Positions 46,366-55,475 are shown, counted from the first letter of the stretch. The stretch: DNA of 64,000 nucleotides from Pseudosporangium ferrugineum (GCF_003002065.1 NZ_PVZG01000005.1:372001-436000); one strand, 5' to 3'. Numbers and translations: made by a program. Notes: a model not told the origin generated them from the letters alone.

Positions 46366-46833
46366 CGGGGTGGGTTGGCCTCCGGGTGGGTTGGCCTCCG
46401 GGTGGGCTAGCGGTGGGTGGGCCGACCGCGGGGTGAGGGCCTTGAGCGGGCCCGGCGCGGGCGAGCCGACTTTGAGTGGTCGGCCTTGAGCGGGCGGCCT
46501 TGAGCGGGCGGGCGCGGGTGAGCCGACTTCGAGCGGCCGACCTTGAACGGTTGGACGCCGGTGAGCCGAGCCCCAGGGAGCTACCACCCTTTGGGCGGGC
46601 CCTCTCACGGCTGGCGGACGGGCCGGCGCGCGGGCGGGTGGGCCGAGGCGCGGGCGGACGGGCAGGCGCGCGGACGGGCAGGCGCGCGGGCTACCTATTG
46701 GGGCGGGGTGGGCTTCGGGTGCGGGCTCCGGGCGGCCTCGGCCGGTCGGCTACGCGTGGAAGATCACAGGGGAGGGGCGCTTCGGCGCCTCTTTCGTGTT
46801 TTGAGCGGGTTCAAGTTCGGGAATGATGGGGAT

Positions 46834-47751
46834 ATGCGGATCCTCATGGCCGGCGCGTCGGGCTTTCTGGGCACCACCCTTGCCGAGCGGCTGCGGGACG
46901 GCGGGCATGACGTCGTCCGGCTGGTGCGGCGGGCGGTCGAGGGGGCCGATGAGGCGTCGTGGAAGCCGTCGGCGGGGCAGCTCGATCCGGCGTTGCTGGT
47001 CGGTGCGGACGCCGTCGTGAATCTGGCCGGGGCCGGGGTCGGGGACAAGCGGTGGACGGCCCGCTACAAGAGTTTGATCCGTAGCAGCCGGGTGGACAGC
47101 ACCGGCACCATCGCGCGGGCCATCCGGCAGCTGCCCGCCGAGGACCGGCCGAAGGTTCTCCTGCAGTCTTCGGCCGTCGGGTGGTACGGCGACACCGGCG
47201 ACCGGGAGGTCACCGAGGAGGCGCCGGCCGGCACCGGGTTCCTCGCCGACGTGTGCCGGGTCTGGGAGGCCGCCGCCCGGCCCGCCGAGGATGCCGGCAC
47301 CCGGGTGGTCCTGCTGCGCACCGGGCTTCCGCTGGCCGCGAACGGTGGCCTCCTCAAGCCGCAGATGCCCCTGTTCCGGCTCGGCGCCGGGGCGAAGCTG
47401 GGCGGCGGGAAACAGTGGGTGCCGTGGATCGCCCTCGCCGACTGGCTGGCCGCCGCCGAGTTCCTGCTGGCGCGCGACGACCTCGCCGGCCCGGTCAACG
47501 TGGTCGGGCCACGTCCGGTGACCAACGCCGAGTTCACCCGCACCCTCGGCAGGGTGCTGAACCGCCCGGCGCTGCTCCAGGTGCCGGGACTCGCCCTGCA
47601 GGTCGCGCTCGGCGAGTTCGCCCACGAGGCGCTGCGCAGCCAACGTGTGCTGCCGGGAGTGCTGGAGCGCGCCGGCTTCACCTTCGCCTACCCGAACCTC
47701 GAATCGGCCCTCCACGCCGCCGTCGGCACCGAATCCCCCGCAGCCGCCTGA
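46834..47751 (+). CDS. TIGR01777 family epimerase / SDR39U1-like oxidoreductase
   Basis: 305 residues. N-terminal NAD(P) motif MRILMAGASGFLGTTLAERL, the family signature VVNLAGAGVGDKRWT, SSAVGWYGDTGDREVTEE, and a C-terminal DUF1731 segment (NRPALLQVPGLALQVALGEFAHEAL, SQRVLPGVLERAGF). It is an extended short-chain dehydrogenase; its natural substrate is unknown. Its place between sucB and lipB is conserved in actinobacteria. Confidence 0.93.
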   Translation: MRILMAGASGFLGTTLAERLRDGGHDVVRLVRRAVEGADEASWKPSAGQLDPALLVGADAVVNLAGAGVGDKRWTARYKSLIRSSRVDSTGTIARAIRQLPAEDRPKVLLQSSAVGWYGDTGDREVTEEAPAGTGFLADVCRVWEAAARPAEDAGTRVVLLRTGLPLAANGGLLKPQMPLFRLGAGAKLGGGKQWVPWIALADWLAAAEFLLARDDLAGPVNVVGPRPVTNAEFTRTLGRVLNRPALLQVPGLALQVALGEFAHEALRSQRVLPGVLERAGFTFAYPNLESALHAAVGTESPAAA

Positions 47752-48000
47752 CCGCCCGGCAGCCGGCCGGCCCGGAGGGCTGGGCGGCGCAAAGGCTGGA
47801 GGGTGGCCGGGCACGGCTGCACGGGCTGATCGCGTGCGCTCGTGTGCGGTGGCCGGACACGGCTGCATGGGCCGATTGCGCGCGCTCGTGTTGGGGTGGC
47901 CGGACACGGCCGCACGGGTCGATCGCGGGCGCGCGTGCGGGGTGCCTGGCGCGGGGTTCGCCGGGCGCCGGGTACCCAGGCGCGGGGTTCGTCGGGCGGC

Positions 48001-48200
48001 CAGGTACCCAAGCGCCGGGCGCGCGGGGTGCTGGGCGCGCGCGGCGCCGGGCGCGCGGGGTGCTGGGCGCGCGGGGTTCGTCGGGCGCCAGGTACCCAAG
48101 CGCCGGGCGCGCGGGGTGCTGGGCGCGCGCGGCGCCGGGCGCGCGGGGTGCTGGGCGCGCGGGGTGCTGGGCGCGCGGGGTGCTGGGCGCGCGGGGTGCC
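48001..48200 (+). repeat. 88-base direct repeat with inner 15-18-base iterations
   Basis: The second copy starts at 48089. GCGCGGGGTGCTGGGC iterates several times in the last 60 bases. Confidence 0.85.
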
Positions 48201-48324
48201 GGGTCACAACTGGCTGGGAATCGGGGTGCGGGGGTGGGGCCCTGACCTGGGGTCTCGGGGCGGAGGGGCGGCGGAGGGCGGCGCCACCCACCGGGACGGG
48301 TCGGCCGGGGGCGGGAGTTGTTGA

Positions 48325-48330
48325 TAATCT
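48325..48330 (+). promoter_or_regulatory. -10 element (TAATCT, overlapping GATAAT) of a leaderless promoter
   Basis: TAATCT ends seven bases before GTG 48338, with no Shine-Dalgarno sequence. It fixes the start of the first large membrane protein. Confidence 0.5.
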
Positions 48331-48337
48331 GCGGCTG

Positions 48338-50203
48338 GTGTCCGTCGTTGCCGCAGCCCCGTCCGAGTCCGCCGAGCCGCCGGCAACGTCACCGGCCCGC
48401 CGCGGCTCTCTCGCGTGGCGCCCGCATCTGCCCGTCGCCGTCATCGCGCTGGCGCTCGCCACGTACGTGACGAGCGGTCTCTGGTTCGATCCGGCGAACC
48501 GGGGGTTGACCGAGAACCTGGGCGACCAGGCGTTCTTCGAATGGGTCCTCGGGTACGGGGTGTACACGCTCGGGCACGGCGCCGACCCGTTCTACACGTG
48601 GATGCTCAACGCGCCGGTCGGGGTGAACCTGGCCGCGAACACCTCCATCACCGTGTACTCGACGCTGTTCTCCCCGCTGACGTTCCTGGCCGGACCGCAG
48701 GTCACGTTCGTGACGATCCTGACCCTGAACCTCGCCGCGTCGGGCTTCGCCTGGTATCTGTTCCTGCGCCGCTACCTCGTCGGGAACCAGACCGCGGCCA
48801 CGCTCGGCGGGCTCTTCTGCGGCTTCGCGCCCGGGTTCGTCTCGCACGCCAACGGGCACCTGAACTGGACGGCCGGCTGGATCGCGCCGGTGGTGCTGTG
48901 GTGGGTGCTCAAGCTGCGGGAGCCCGGCAAGTGGCTGCTGCACGGCGTGGTCCTCGGCCTGCTGGTCGCCGTCGGGTTCTCGATCGCCGCCGAGGGGCTG
49001 TTCTTCACCGCGCTCGCCTGCGGCGTCTTCGTGCTGGTCTGGTCGCTGGCGCCGGCCACCCGCGCCGAGGCCCGGGCCGCCGCGCCGCGGGTGCTGGCCG
49101 CGCTGGGCGTCACCGCGGTGCAGGCGGGGCTGCTGCTGGCGTACCCGCTCTACATGCACTTCGCGGGGCCGCACACCTTCACGGGTACGGGCTTCAACCA
49201 GGCCCACTATGCCGAGGACGTCGGCGCCTACGTCGAGTATCCGAACCGTTCCCTGGCCGGCTACGCGGGGCTGGGCAGCAAGCTGGCTCCCAACGCGACG
49301 GAGGAGACGTCCTATTTCGGCGTACCGTTGATGGTTCTCGCGGTTGTGGCCGTGGTGTTCCTGTGGCGGCGCGCGGCACCCGGCCGGCGCTCGACGCTGG
49401 CCGCGCTCAGCACCGTGGCCGTGATCTTCATGGTGCTGTCCTGGGGGCCGCAGCTGAGGATCTTCAAGACCGAGACCGGCTTCAAGCTTCCGTACGAGGC
49501 CCTGCGCGATCTTCCGCTGTTCGACTCCGCGCTGCCGGCCCGCCTGGCGCTCGTGGTCGCCGTCGTCATCGGCATCCTGCTGGCCCTGCTCGCCGACCGG
49601 CTGCTGAGCGAGTCCCTGCCGGTGCGCACCGGCGCCCTGTGGACGGCGGTGTTCGCGGTGGCGCTCGTCCCGCTGATCCCGATGCCGGTGCGGACGTCGC
49701 TGCGCTCGCCGGAGCCCGCGTTCATCGCCGACGGCATCTGGCGGGACTACGTCAGCGACAACGGGGTGATGACCGCGCTGCCGTTCGCCACCACCGACAC
49801 CGCGGACGGGCAGCGCTGGCAGGCGTACACGATGGCCCGGGCCGGCAAGCAGTTCCGGATCCCCGGCGGCTATTTCCTCGGGCCGGGCGGGCCCGACGGC
49901 GTCGGGCAGATCGGCGCGTCGCCCCGCAACACCGACTGGCTGTTCTTCCAGGCGGCCTACTACGGGACGCTCGTCGCGGTGGACGACTTCGACCGGCTGC
50001 GCGCCCGGCAGGATTTCGCGTACTGGGGCGTCGAGGCGGTGTTCCTGCCGGACGAGATCACCGGCTCGCATACGGGGCTTTTCCGCTCCGCGGTGGAGAC
50101 CACCGCCCGCGACCTGCTCGGCGAGCCGCAACGGGTGGGCGGGGTGCTGCTGTGGCGGATCCGGCCGGGCGTGGATCCGGTGGACCGCAACAGTTCCGGG
50201 TGA
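48338..50203 (+). CDS. Large polytopic membrane protein, GT-C glycosyltransferase-like (paralogue A)
   Basis: 621 residues from GTG 48338, with about 11-13 hydrophobic segments. Features shared with the next gene: VTSGLW, GDxAFFEWxLxYGV with an acidic pair in the first external loop, GADPFYT, [14 protein letters not shown], [15 protein letters not shown], and a C-terminal soluble domain ([30 protein letters not shown]). The plan of many helices with an acidic first loop plus a soluble tail fits GT-C enzymes that use lipid-linked sugars, but no named family is recognised. Activity is inferred and unproven. Confidence 0.8.
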   Translation: MSVVAAAPSESAEPPATSPARRGSLAWRPHLPVAVIALALATYVTSGLWFDPANRGLTENLGDQAFFEWVLGYGVYTLGHGADPFYTWMLNAPVGVNLAANTSITVYSTLFSPLTFLAGPQVTFVTILTLNLAASGFAWYLFLRRYLVGNQTAATLGGLFCGFAPGFVSHANGHLNWTAGWIAPVVLWWVLKLREPGKWLLHGVVLGLLVAVGFSIAAEGLFFTALACGVFVLVWSLAPATRAEARAAAPRVLAALGVTAVQAGLLLAYPLYMHFAGPHTFTGTGFNQAHYAEDVGAYVEYPNRSLAGYAGLGSKLAPNATEETSYFGVPLMVLAVVAVVFLWRRAAPGRRSTLAALSTVAVIFMVLSWGPQLRIFKTETGFKLPYEALRDLPLFDSALPARLALVVAVVIGILLALLADRLLSESLPVRTGALWTAVFAVALVPLIPMPVRTSLRSPEPAFIADGIWRDYVSDNGVMTALPFATTDTADGQRWQAYTMARAGKQFRIPGGYFLGPGGPDGVGQIGASPRNTDWLFFQAAYYGTLVAVDDFDRLRARQDFAYWGVEAVFLPDEITGSHTGLFRSAVETTARDLLGEPQRVGGVLLWRIRPGVDPVDRNSSG

Positions 50204-50235
50204 CTCCTGGAACGGCGGACGACATAGTTCACTGC

Positions 50236-50241
50236 TAATTT
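50236..50241 (+). promoter_or_regulatory. -10 element (TAATTT) of a leaderless promoter
   Basis: TAATTT ends six bases before GTG 50248, so the second paralogue has its own promoter in the 44-base gap. Confidence 0.5.
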
Positions 50242-50247
50242 TCCCCC

Positions 50248-52398
50248 GTGGCCGTCGCAACCATCGCCCCCGAGGTCGCCGAACCCCGCGCCTCCCCCGG
50301 CACGAACTACCGCCGCGCCGGACGGATGTGGCACGCGCTCGTCGGGCTGATCTGCCTCGGCATGGGCTACTGGGTCACGTCCGGGCTGTGGATGGACCCG
50401 TACCGGCGTACGGTCTCGCACAACCGGGGCGATCACGCGTTCTTCGAGTGGATGCTGGCGTACGGCGTGCAGATCCTGCGGACCGGCGCGGACCCCTTCT
50501 ACACCGACCTGCTCAACGCCCCGCTCGGGGTGAACCTGGCGGCGAACACATCGGTCACGGCGTACGCGATCGTGTTCGCGCCCCTGACCTTCCTCGCCGG
50601 ACCGCAGCTCACGTACGCGGTCATCCTCACCCTGAATCTCGCCGCCTCCGCCTTCGCCTGGTATCTGCTGTTCCACCGGTACGCCGTGCGCCACCGCGCC
50701 GCGGCCGTCCTCGGTGGCCTGTTCGCCGGCTTCGCCCCGGGCTGGATCTCGCACGCCAACGGCCATCTCAACTGGACGGCCGGCTGGATCGCACCGGTGA
50801 TCATCTGGTGGGTGCTGCGGCTGCGCACGTCCCGCCGCTGGTTGCTGAACGGCACGGTGCTCGGCCTCCTCATGGCGATCGGGTTCTCCATCGCCGCCGA
50901 GTGGCTGTTCTGGACCGCGCTGGGCACCACCGTGTTCGTGCTCGCGTGGAGCTGCGGCCGGGGCACCTGGCCGCAGGCGCGGGCCGCGGCGGCCACCACG
51001 TTCGCCGCGCTGGGGATGAGCGCGCTGGTGGCCGACACGCTGCTCGCGTACCCGCTCTACATGCACTTCGCCGGGCCCGGCTCGTTCCACGGCACCGGCT
51101 TCGACCAGCGCTGGTACGTGGAGGACGCGGCCGCGTACCTGTTCTACCCGTACCGATCGGTGGGTTCGCTGCTCGGCGTGAGCCGCGGCGACCTGGCGGT
51201 CAACCAGACCGAGGGCGCCTCGTTCTTCGGCCTTCCGCTGCTGCTGCTGATGGTCGCCGGCACGGCCGCGCTGTGGTGGCGCGCGGACCGGCAGCGCAAG
51301 GCCCTCATGCGCGCGCTCACCGTCGTGGGCGTGCTCTTCACCGCGCTGTCCCTCGGCCCCCGCTTCAACTGGTTCCAGCACGAATTCCACTTCCCTCTTC
51401 CGTACGCCGCCCTGACCCGGGTCCCGCTCTTCGACGCGGCCCTCCCCGGCCGGCTGGCCCTCGTCGTGGCCTGCGTCATCGCGACGACGCTGGCGTTGCT
51501 CGCCGACCGGCTGCCCCGCGTGCGGGCGGTCTGGGTGGCGGCGTTCGCCCTGGCGCTGGTGCCGCTCTTCCCGCTGCCGATCCTGACCACCGAACGGGCG
51601 GCGGAGCCCCGGTTCATGGCCGGCGGCACCTGGAAGCGGTACGTCTCCGAGGGCGGCGTAATCACCGCGCTTCCGCACGGCTCGAACACGGCCCCGGACG
51701 CGCAGCGCTGGCAGGCGTACGCCCTGGCCCGCGGTGAGGAGTTCCGCATCCCCGACGGGTATTTCCTGGGCCCCGGCGGCCCGGACGGCACGGGGCAGGT
51801 GGGTGCGCCCGTACGGCCGGCGGCCTGGATGTGGACCAAGTCGGCGTGGAGCGGCTACGTCTACCGGATCAGCAACTGGGACCGGCTCAAGGTCCGCACC
51901 GACCTCGCGTACTGGAACGTACAGGCGCTGTACGTCCCGGACCGGATCTCGGGGCGCGACGGGATGATGTTCCACGAGTCGCTGGTGTGGAATCTGACGG
52001 TGCTGTTCGGGCCGGGCGAGCACGTGGACGACGTGACGGTGTGGCGGGTGCGGCCGGGGCTGGATCCGGTGCTGGTGCCCGGGGGCGGGCTGCCGAGCTC
52101 GCTGCGCCCGGCCGGCGGCCCCGGTCCCGGATCTCGGCGGCCCGGCTCGGTGCCCGCCGGCGCCTGCCCCGCGTGCCGGGCTGCGGCTGCCGGAGTCGCG
52201 GGGCCTGCGGCTGGGGCCGGCTCCGGCGGCGGGCCCTCGGCCGGGGCTCGGCCCTCGGCCGGGGCTCGACCCGGTTCTGGCTCCGGGCCGGCGGCCGGGG
52301 CTCGGCCCGGTTCCGGCGGTGCGGTGGCTGGTGTGGGCTCCGTCTCGACTGCGCCGGCAGCGGGTGCGGGGCCTGGATCGGCGCGGCCGGCGGGCTAG
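50248..52398 (+). CDS. Large polytopic membrane protein, GT-C glycosyltransferase-like (paralogue B)
   Basis: 716 residues. Residues 1-605 align along their whole length with the preceding gene ([69 protein letters not shown]). The two are clearly a tandem duplication. The last ~110 residues, absent from paralogue A, are Gly/Ala/Pro/Arg/Ser-rich with short repeats ([13 protein letters not shown]) encoded by CTCGGCCGGGG-type DNA repeats. They look like a repeat expansion that carried the reading frame to a later stop, 10 bases before lipB. Function as for paralogue A. Confidence 0.8.
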   Translation: MAVATIAPEVAEPRASPGTNYRRAGRMWHALVGLICLGMGYWVTSGLWMDPYRRTVSHNRGDHAFFEWMLAYGVQILRTGADPFYTDLLNAPLGVNLAANTSVTAYAIVFAPLTFLAGPQLTYAVILTLNLAASAFAWYLLFHRYAVRHRAAAVLGGLFAGFAPGWISHANGHLNWTAGWIAPVIIWWVLRLRTSRRWLLNGTVLGLLMAIGFSIAAEWLFWTALGTTVFVLAWSCGRGTWPQARAAAATTFAALGMSALVADTLLAYPLYMHFAGPGSFHGTGFDQRWYVEDAAAYLFYPYRSVGSLLGVSRGDLAVNQTEGASFFGLPLLLLMVAGTAALWWRADRQRKALMRALTVVGVLFTALSLGPRFNWFQHEFHFPLPYAALTRVPLFDAALPGRLALVVACVIATTLALLADRLPRVRAVWVAAFALALVPLFPLPILTTERAAEPRFMAGGTWKRYVSEGGVITALPHGSNTAPDAQRWQAYALARGEEFRIPDGYFLGPGGPDGTGQVGAPVRPAAWMWTKSAWSGYVYRISNWDRLKVRTDLAYWNVQALYVPDRISGRDGMMFHESLVWNLTVLFGPGEHVDDVTVWRVRPGLDPVLVPGGGLPSSLRPAGGPGPGSRRPGSVPAGACPACRAAAAGVAGPAAGAGSGGGPSAGARPSAGARPGSGSGPAAGARPGSGGAVAGVGSVSTAPAAGAGPGSARPAG

Positions 52399-52401
52399 TC
52401 T
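52396..52401 (+). promoter_or_regulatory. -10 element (TAGTCT) of a leaderless promoter for lipB
   Basis: TAGTCT ends seven bases before GTG 52409. It overlaps the stop codon of the preceding gene. Confidence 0.5.
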
Positions 52402-52408
52402 GGGGGTC

Positions 52409-53038
52409 GTGACGACTTCCACCCTGCAGGTCCTCCGCCCGGGCCTGGTCGACTACCGCGAGGCCTGGGACGAGCAGCGGCGGCTGCACGAGGCCGTGGT
52501 GGCGGGCGAGCGCCCCGACACGATCCTGCTGCTCGAGCACCCGAGCGTCTTCACCGCCGGCAAGCGCACCGAGCCGATGGACCGCCCGGTCGACGGCACC
52601 CCGGTCGTCGACGTGGACCGCGGCGGCAAGATCACCTGGCACGGCCCCGGGCAGCTCGTCGGCTACCCGATCGTCAAGCTGCCCGACCCGGTCGACGTGG
52701 TGGCCTACGTGCGCCGCATCGAGCAGCTGCTCATCGACGTCTGCGCCGAGTTCGGCGTCACCGCGGAACGCGTCGAGGGCCGCAGCGGCGCCTGGGTCCG
52801 CGCCGACGACCGAGGCCCCGACCGCAAGATCGCGGCGATCGGCATCCGGGTCGCCCGCGGCGTCACCCAGCACGGTTTCGCCATCAACTGCGACTGCGAC
52901 CTGTCGAACTACGACCGTTTCGTCCCCTGCGGCATCCGCGACGCGGGCGTAACGTCGCTGACCGAGGAACTGCGCCGCCCGGTCCCGGTGGCCGAGGTCC
53001 TCCCGGCGGTCGAACGCCACCTCCCGACGCTGCTGTGA
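52409..53038 (+). CDS. lipB: Octanoyl-ACP:protein N-octanoyltransferase LipB
   Basis: 209 residues from GTG 52409. LipB motifs: [59 protein letters not shown]-like [13 protein letters not shown] and FVPCGI with the catalytic Cys; the catalytic Lys is in KIAAIG. It moves octanoate from ACP to the lipoyl domains (SucB here; GcvH elsewhere), which LipA then sulfurates. Overlaps the next small gene by GTGA. Confidence 0.96.
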   Translation: MTTSTLQVLRPGLVDYREAWDEQRRLHEAVVAGERPDTILLLEHPSVFTAGKRTEPMDRPVDGTPVVDVDRGGKITWHGPGQLVGYPIVKLPDPVDVVAYVRRIEQLLIDVCAEFGVTAERVEGRSGAWVRADDRGPDRKIAAIGIRVARGVTQHGFAINCDCDLSNYDRFVPCGIRDAGVTSLTEELRRPVPVAEVLPAVERHLPTLL

Positions 53039-53199
53039 AGCTCTACAACAACCCCCGCGACAAACGCGTCTTCGTGCCGAACAAGGCGGGCGGGGTGTCC
53101 CTCAACTTCGGACACCCGATCGCCTGGTGGATCCTGATCCTGATGACGATCGTCCCCGTGGTCATCGTCGCCGGCGTAACCATCGCCGTCCTCGCCTGA
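53035..53199 (+). CDS. DUF5808 small membrane protein
   Basis: 54 residues, GTG overlapping the lipB stop (53035-53038). The N-terminal [19 protein letters not shown] and [11 protein letters not shown] match the DUF5808 pattern (a basic, D-x-R-x-x-V-P segment and a following LNF-x-x-P). A single transmembrane helix ([20 protein letters not shown]) then completes the protein. Translational coupling suggests co-expression with lipB. Function unknown. Confidence 0.85.
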   Translation: MKLYNNPRDKRVFVPNKAGGVSLNFGHPIAWWILILMTIVPVVIVAGVTIAVLA

Positions 53200-53653
53200 G
53201 CGCCCCGCCCGGCCCGGCCTGCCCCGCCCGCCCGGCTGTCCCGCCCGGCCCCGCCTGCCCCGCCCGCCCGGCTGTCCCGCGCGGAGCGCGGCCGACCCGG
53301 CCCGGGCCCGCCCGGCCCGGGATCGGAGCGAGCCGGGCGCGGGGCCCGAGCTGTGTGGTCCGGGCTGTGGGCTACGTGATCCGGGCGGGCGATCGCGGCG
53401 GGCGATCGCGGGCCGTCCGGGCGACCGCGGCGGGCCATCGCGGGCCGTCCGGGCGACCGCGGCGGGCCATCGCGGGCCGTCCGGGCGACTACGGCGGGCC
53501 ATCGCGGGCCGTCCGGGCGACCGCGGCGGGCCATCGCGGGCCGTCCGGGCGACTACGGCCGCGGCGCGCGTTGCCTCAGCGAGCCGGCCAGCTTCCCCGC
53601 GCTCCCCGCCTCGACCACCCGCAGCGACCGACGACTCGCCGCGGCGTGACTTC
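53200..53653. other. Gene-free interval with 32-base minisatellite
   Basis: CCCGCCCGGCTGTCCCGC-type repeats at 53210-53285 precede the 32-base array. No gene is seen between the DUF5808 stop and the aspS stop. Confidence 0.75.
53396..53555 (+). repeat. Five tandem 32-base copies
   Basis: Copies start at 53396, 53428, 53460, 53492 and 53524. The unit begins CGGCGGGC and ends CCGTCCGGGCGAC plus CG or TA. Copies differ only in a few positions. There are no spacers, so it is not a CRISPR array. Confidence 0.95.
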
Positions 53654-54910
53654 TTACGGCGTCACGCGGTGGAGGTCGCGGGGAAAGGCCGTCGCCTCGC
53701 GGACGTTCGCCGCGCCCGTCAGCCTTGCCACGAACCGTTCCAGTCCGATGGCGAAGCCTCCGTGCGGCGGCATTCCGTACCGGAAAGCCTCGAGGTAGCC
53801 CGCCAGCGGCTCCGGGTCCGGGACCACCGCGAGGTAGTCCTCGTAGCGGTGCAGCCGCTGGCCTCCCGTGACCAGTTCCTGCCCGCGGAACAGCAGGTCG
53901 AAGCTGTTGCTCCAGCGCGGGTCGGACGGCTGCGGGTGCGTGTAGAACGGGCGTTTCGCCATCGGGTAGCCGGTCACGAAGACGAAGTCGGAGCCGTGTT
54001 CGCGGCGCGCCCAGTCGCCGATCGCGCGCTCGTGCGCCGGTGCCAGGTCCGGTTCGTCCGGTGGGGCGCCCGCGATCCGCAGCGCCTCGGCGAAGTGCAC
54101 CGACGGGATCTGCGCCGGCACCGGGGGCACCTCGGCGCCCGTACGGTCCGCGACCGTCGCGGTCATGCCGGCGACGACCCGGGTCAGCGTCGCCATCACG
54201 TCCCGGTGGTCGGCGACGAAGCCCATCTCCGCGTCCAGCGACGTGTACTGCGCCAGGTGCCGCGACGTGTCGTGCGGCTCGGCGCGGAACACCGGCCCGA
54301 CCTCGTAGACGCGCTCGAACACCCCGACCATCAGCTGCTTGTAGAACTGCGGCGACTGCGCGAGGTAGGCCGGCCGCCCGAAGTAGTCGAGCGCGAACAC
54401 CGTGGCACCGGACTCGGTGGCCGTACCCACGATCTTGGGGGTGTGGATCTCGACGAACCGCTCCCGGTCGAGCGCGTCGCGGAACCCGGCGGTCGCGGCG
54501 GCCGCGACCCGCAGCGCCGCCGCCCGCGACGGATGCCGCAGAGCCAGAGCAGCATGGTCCAGCTGGGTGGCCATGGTCGCGCTCAGCGTCGGCCGATGCA
54601 GTTCGAACGGCAACGGTACGCCCGGAGCGCGGCTGCTCACGCGTACGGAAGGATCGGTGAGCTCGACCCCGGACGGCGCCGCGGCGTTCGCCGTGACCGT
54701 GGCCGTGACCTCGACGACGGTCTCCTCCGGCAGCGTCTCGACCAACGCGCGCACGCCGGGCTCGGTGACCACCACCTGGCTGAACCCGCCGGCGTCGCGC
54801 ACGATGACGAACGCGACCGACTTGAGCAACCGGCGGCGATGCACCCAGCCGGCGACGGTGACGGTCTGCTTCTCGTGGGCGTGAAGTTCGGTGGAGAGGA
54901 TGCGTTGCAC
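53654..54910 (-). CDS. aspS: Aspartyl-tRNA synthetase, short archaeal-type (probably aspartate-tRNA(Asn/Asp) ligase)
   Basis: 418 residues from GTG 54910 with GAGGAGG nine bases upstream. The N-terminal OB-fold anticodon-binding domain (KQTVTVAGWVHRRRLLKSVAFVIV) is followed by the class II core: motif 1 region FVEIHTPKIVGTATESGA, QSPQFYKQLMV, motif 2 VFRAEPHDTSRHLAQYTSLD, and motif 3 GGFAIGLERFVARLTG. The bacterial GAD insertion (~150 residues) is absent, so this is the shorter archaeal or non-discriminating type. It may be a second AspRS beside a full-length one. A T-box-like leader precedes it. Confidence 0.92.
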   Translation of the reverse strand: MQRILSTELHAHEKQTVTVAGWVHRRRLLKSVAFVIVRDAGGFSQVVVTEPGVRALVETLPEETVVEVTATVTANAAAPSGVELTDPSVRVSSRAPGVPLPFELHRPTLSATMATQLDHAALALRHPSRAAALRVAAAATAGFRDALDRERFVEIHTPKIVGTATESGATVFALDYFGRPAYLAQSPQFYKQLMVGVFERVYEVGPVFRAEPHDTSRHLAQYTSLDAEMGFVADHRDVMATLTRVVAGMTATVADRTGAEVPPVPAQIPSVHFAEALRIAGAPPDEPDLAPAHERAIGDWARREHGSDFVFVTGYPMAKRPFYTHPQPSDPRWSNSFDLLFRGQELVTGGQRLHRYEDYLAVVPDPEPLAGYLEAFRYGMPPHGGFAIGLERFVARLTGAANVREATAFPRDLHRVTP

Positions 54911-54913
54911 GAT

Positions 54914-55345
54914 GGGTGACCTCCTCGGATGCGGCAACGCGGCCCCAGGGAGGCGTGGGCGAGCGGGATCCTCGCGGTGCCACCACACCTTCGCGCCCGA
55001 TCCCGATCCCTGCCCACCGCTCGCCGGCGGCAGGCCCGGCCTTGCCGCGTGCCTGCCGGCGGGCAGCGTGGCCACCTGCCGCTTGCATGCGGCGGGCAGC
55101 GTGGCCACCTGCCGCTTGCTTGCGGTAGGCGGCCACCTGCCGCCTGCTTGCGGCGAGCGGCCACCTGCCGCCTGTGCTTGCGGCGGGGGGTTTGCCGCCG
55201 CTCGGGTGCGGCGAGGGGCACCGGGTTCGGGCGCCTCTTGTCGTGCGCGGCTCGGGAGTGTCTTCGCGCCCCGGCACCGGGCCACCTTCGCAGCTGGCGG
55301 TGGCTCTCTCGGCCGGTGGATCGGGGCGTTACTCGGTTCCGTCGT
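54914..55345 (-). promoter_or_regulatory. Candidate tRNA-Asp T-box riboswitch in the aspS leader
   Basis: Read on the minus strand. AGTAA (55329-55333) and CGAAGACA (55259-55266) face each other across a CGCCCC/GGGGCG helix (55323-55328 with 55267-55272), making a specifier loop with codon GAC (Asp) at 55260-55262. AGAGAGC (55303-55309) and GCTGCGAA (55287-55294) are the conserved distal stem I motifs. After a repeat-filled linker comes GGTGGCACCGCG (54973-54984), the T-box motif, whose UGGC can pair with the GCCA end of tRNA-Asp. GGTGTGG and GCGAG next to it pair with CTCGC and CCACGCC downstream. CCTCCC (54948-54953) can pair with the aspS Shine-Dalgarno GGAGG (54920-54924), suggesting translational control. 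Confidence 0.8.
55021..55190 (-). repeat. Degenerate tandem repeats inside the aspS leader
   Basis: On the minus strand the core GCGGCAGGTGGCC recurs about four times with roughly 30-40-base spacing, separated by CGCAAGCA and ACGCTGCCCGCCG. It lies exactly between stem I and the T-box motif. Confidence 0.8.
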
Positions 55346-55475
55346 CGCCGTGGCCTGGACGTTAACAGTGGGGAACCCGGCAACGCACGGGGATTAGCGG
55401 ACGGACGTGAGGGCGCTCACAGATTCGCGCACGTGAGCCTCGTCGCCCCTGCTCCGGTTGATCTTGCATTCGGCG

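Larger units (their letters stand above)
46207..46833. other. Gene-free interval with several repeat families
   Basis: After the sucB terminator come about six 15-base units (46266-46365, core CGCGCCCTCTTCAAC). GGTGGGTTGGCCTCCG appears twice, and then CCTTGAGCGGGCGG-type units to 46560. No gene is recognised. Confidence 0.7.
47752..48337. other. Gene-free interval with nested GC repeats
   Basis: An 88-base unit beginning CAGGTACCCAAGCGCCGGGC occurs at 48001 and 48089. Within and after it GCGCGGGGTGCTGGGC is iterated to about 48200. The first part (47800-47960) has related GTGGCCGGACACGGCTGCA units. No gene is seen. Confidence 0.75.

Noticed and set aside
53396-53555. 32-base repeats as a CRISPR array
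   Set aside because: Units are directly adjacent with no unique spacers and no cas genes are near.
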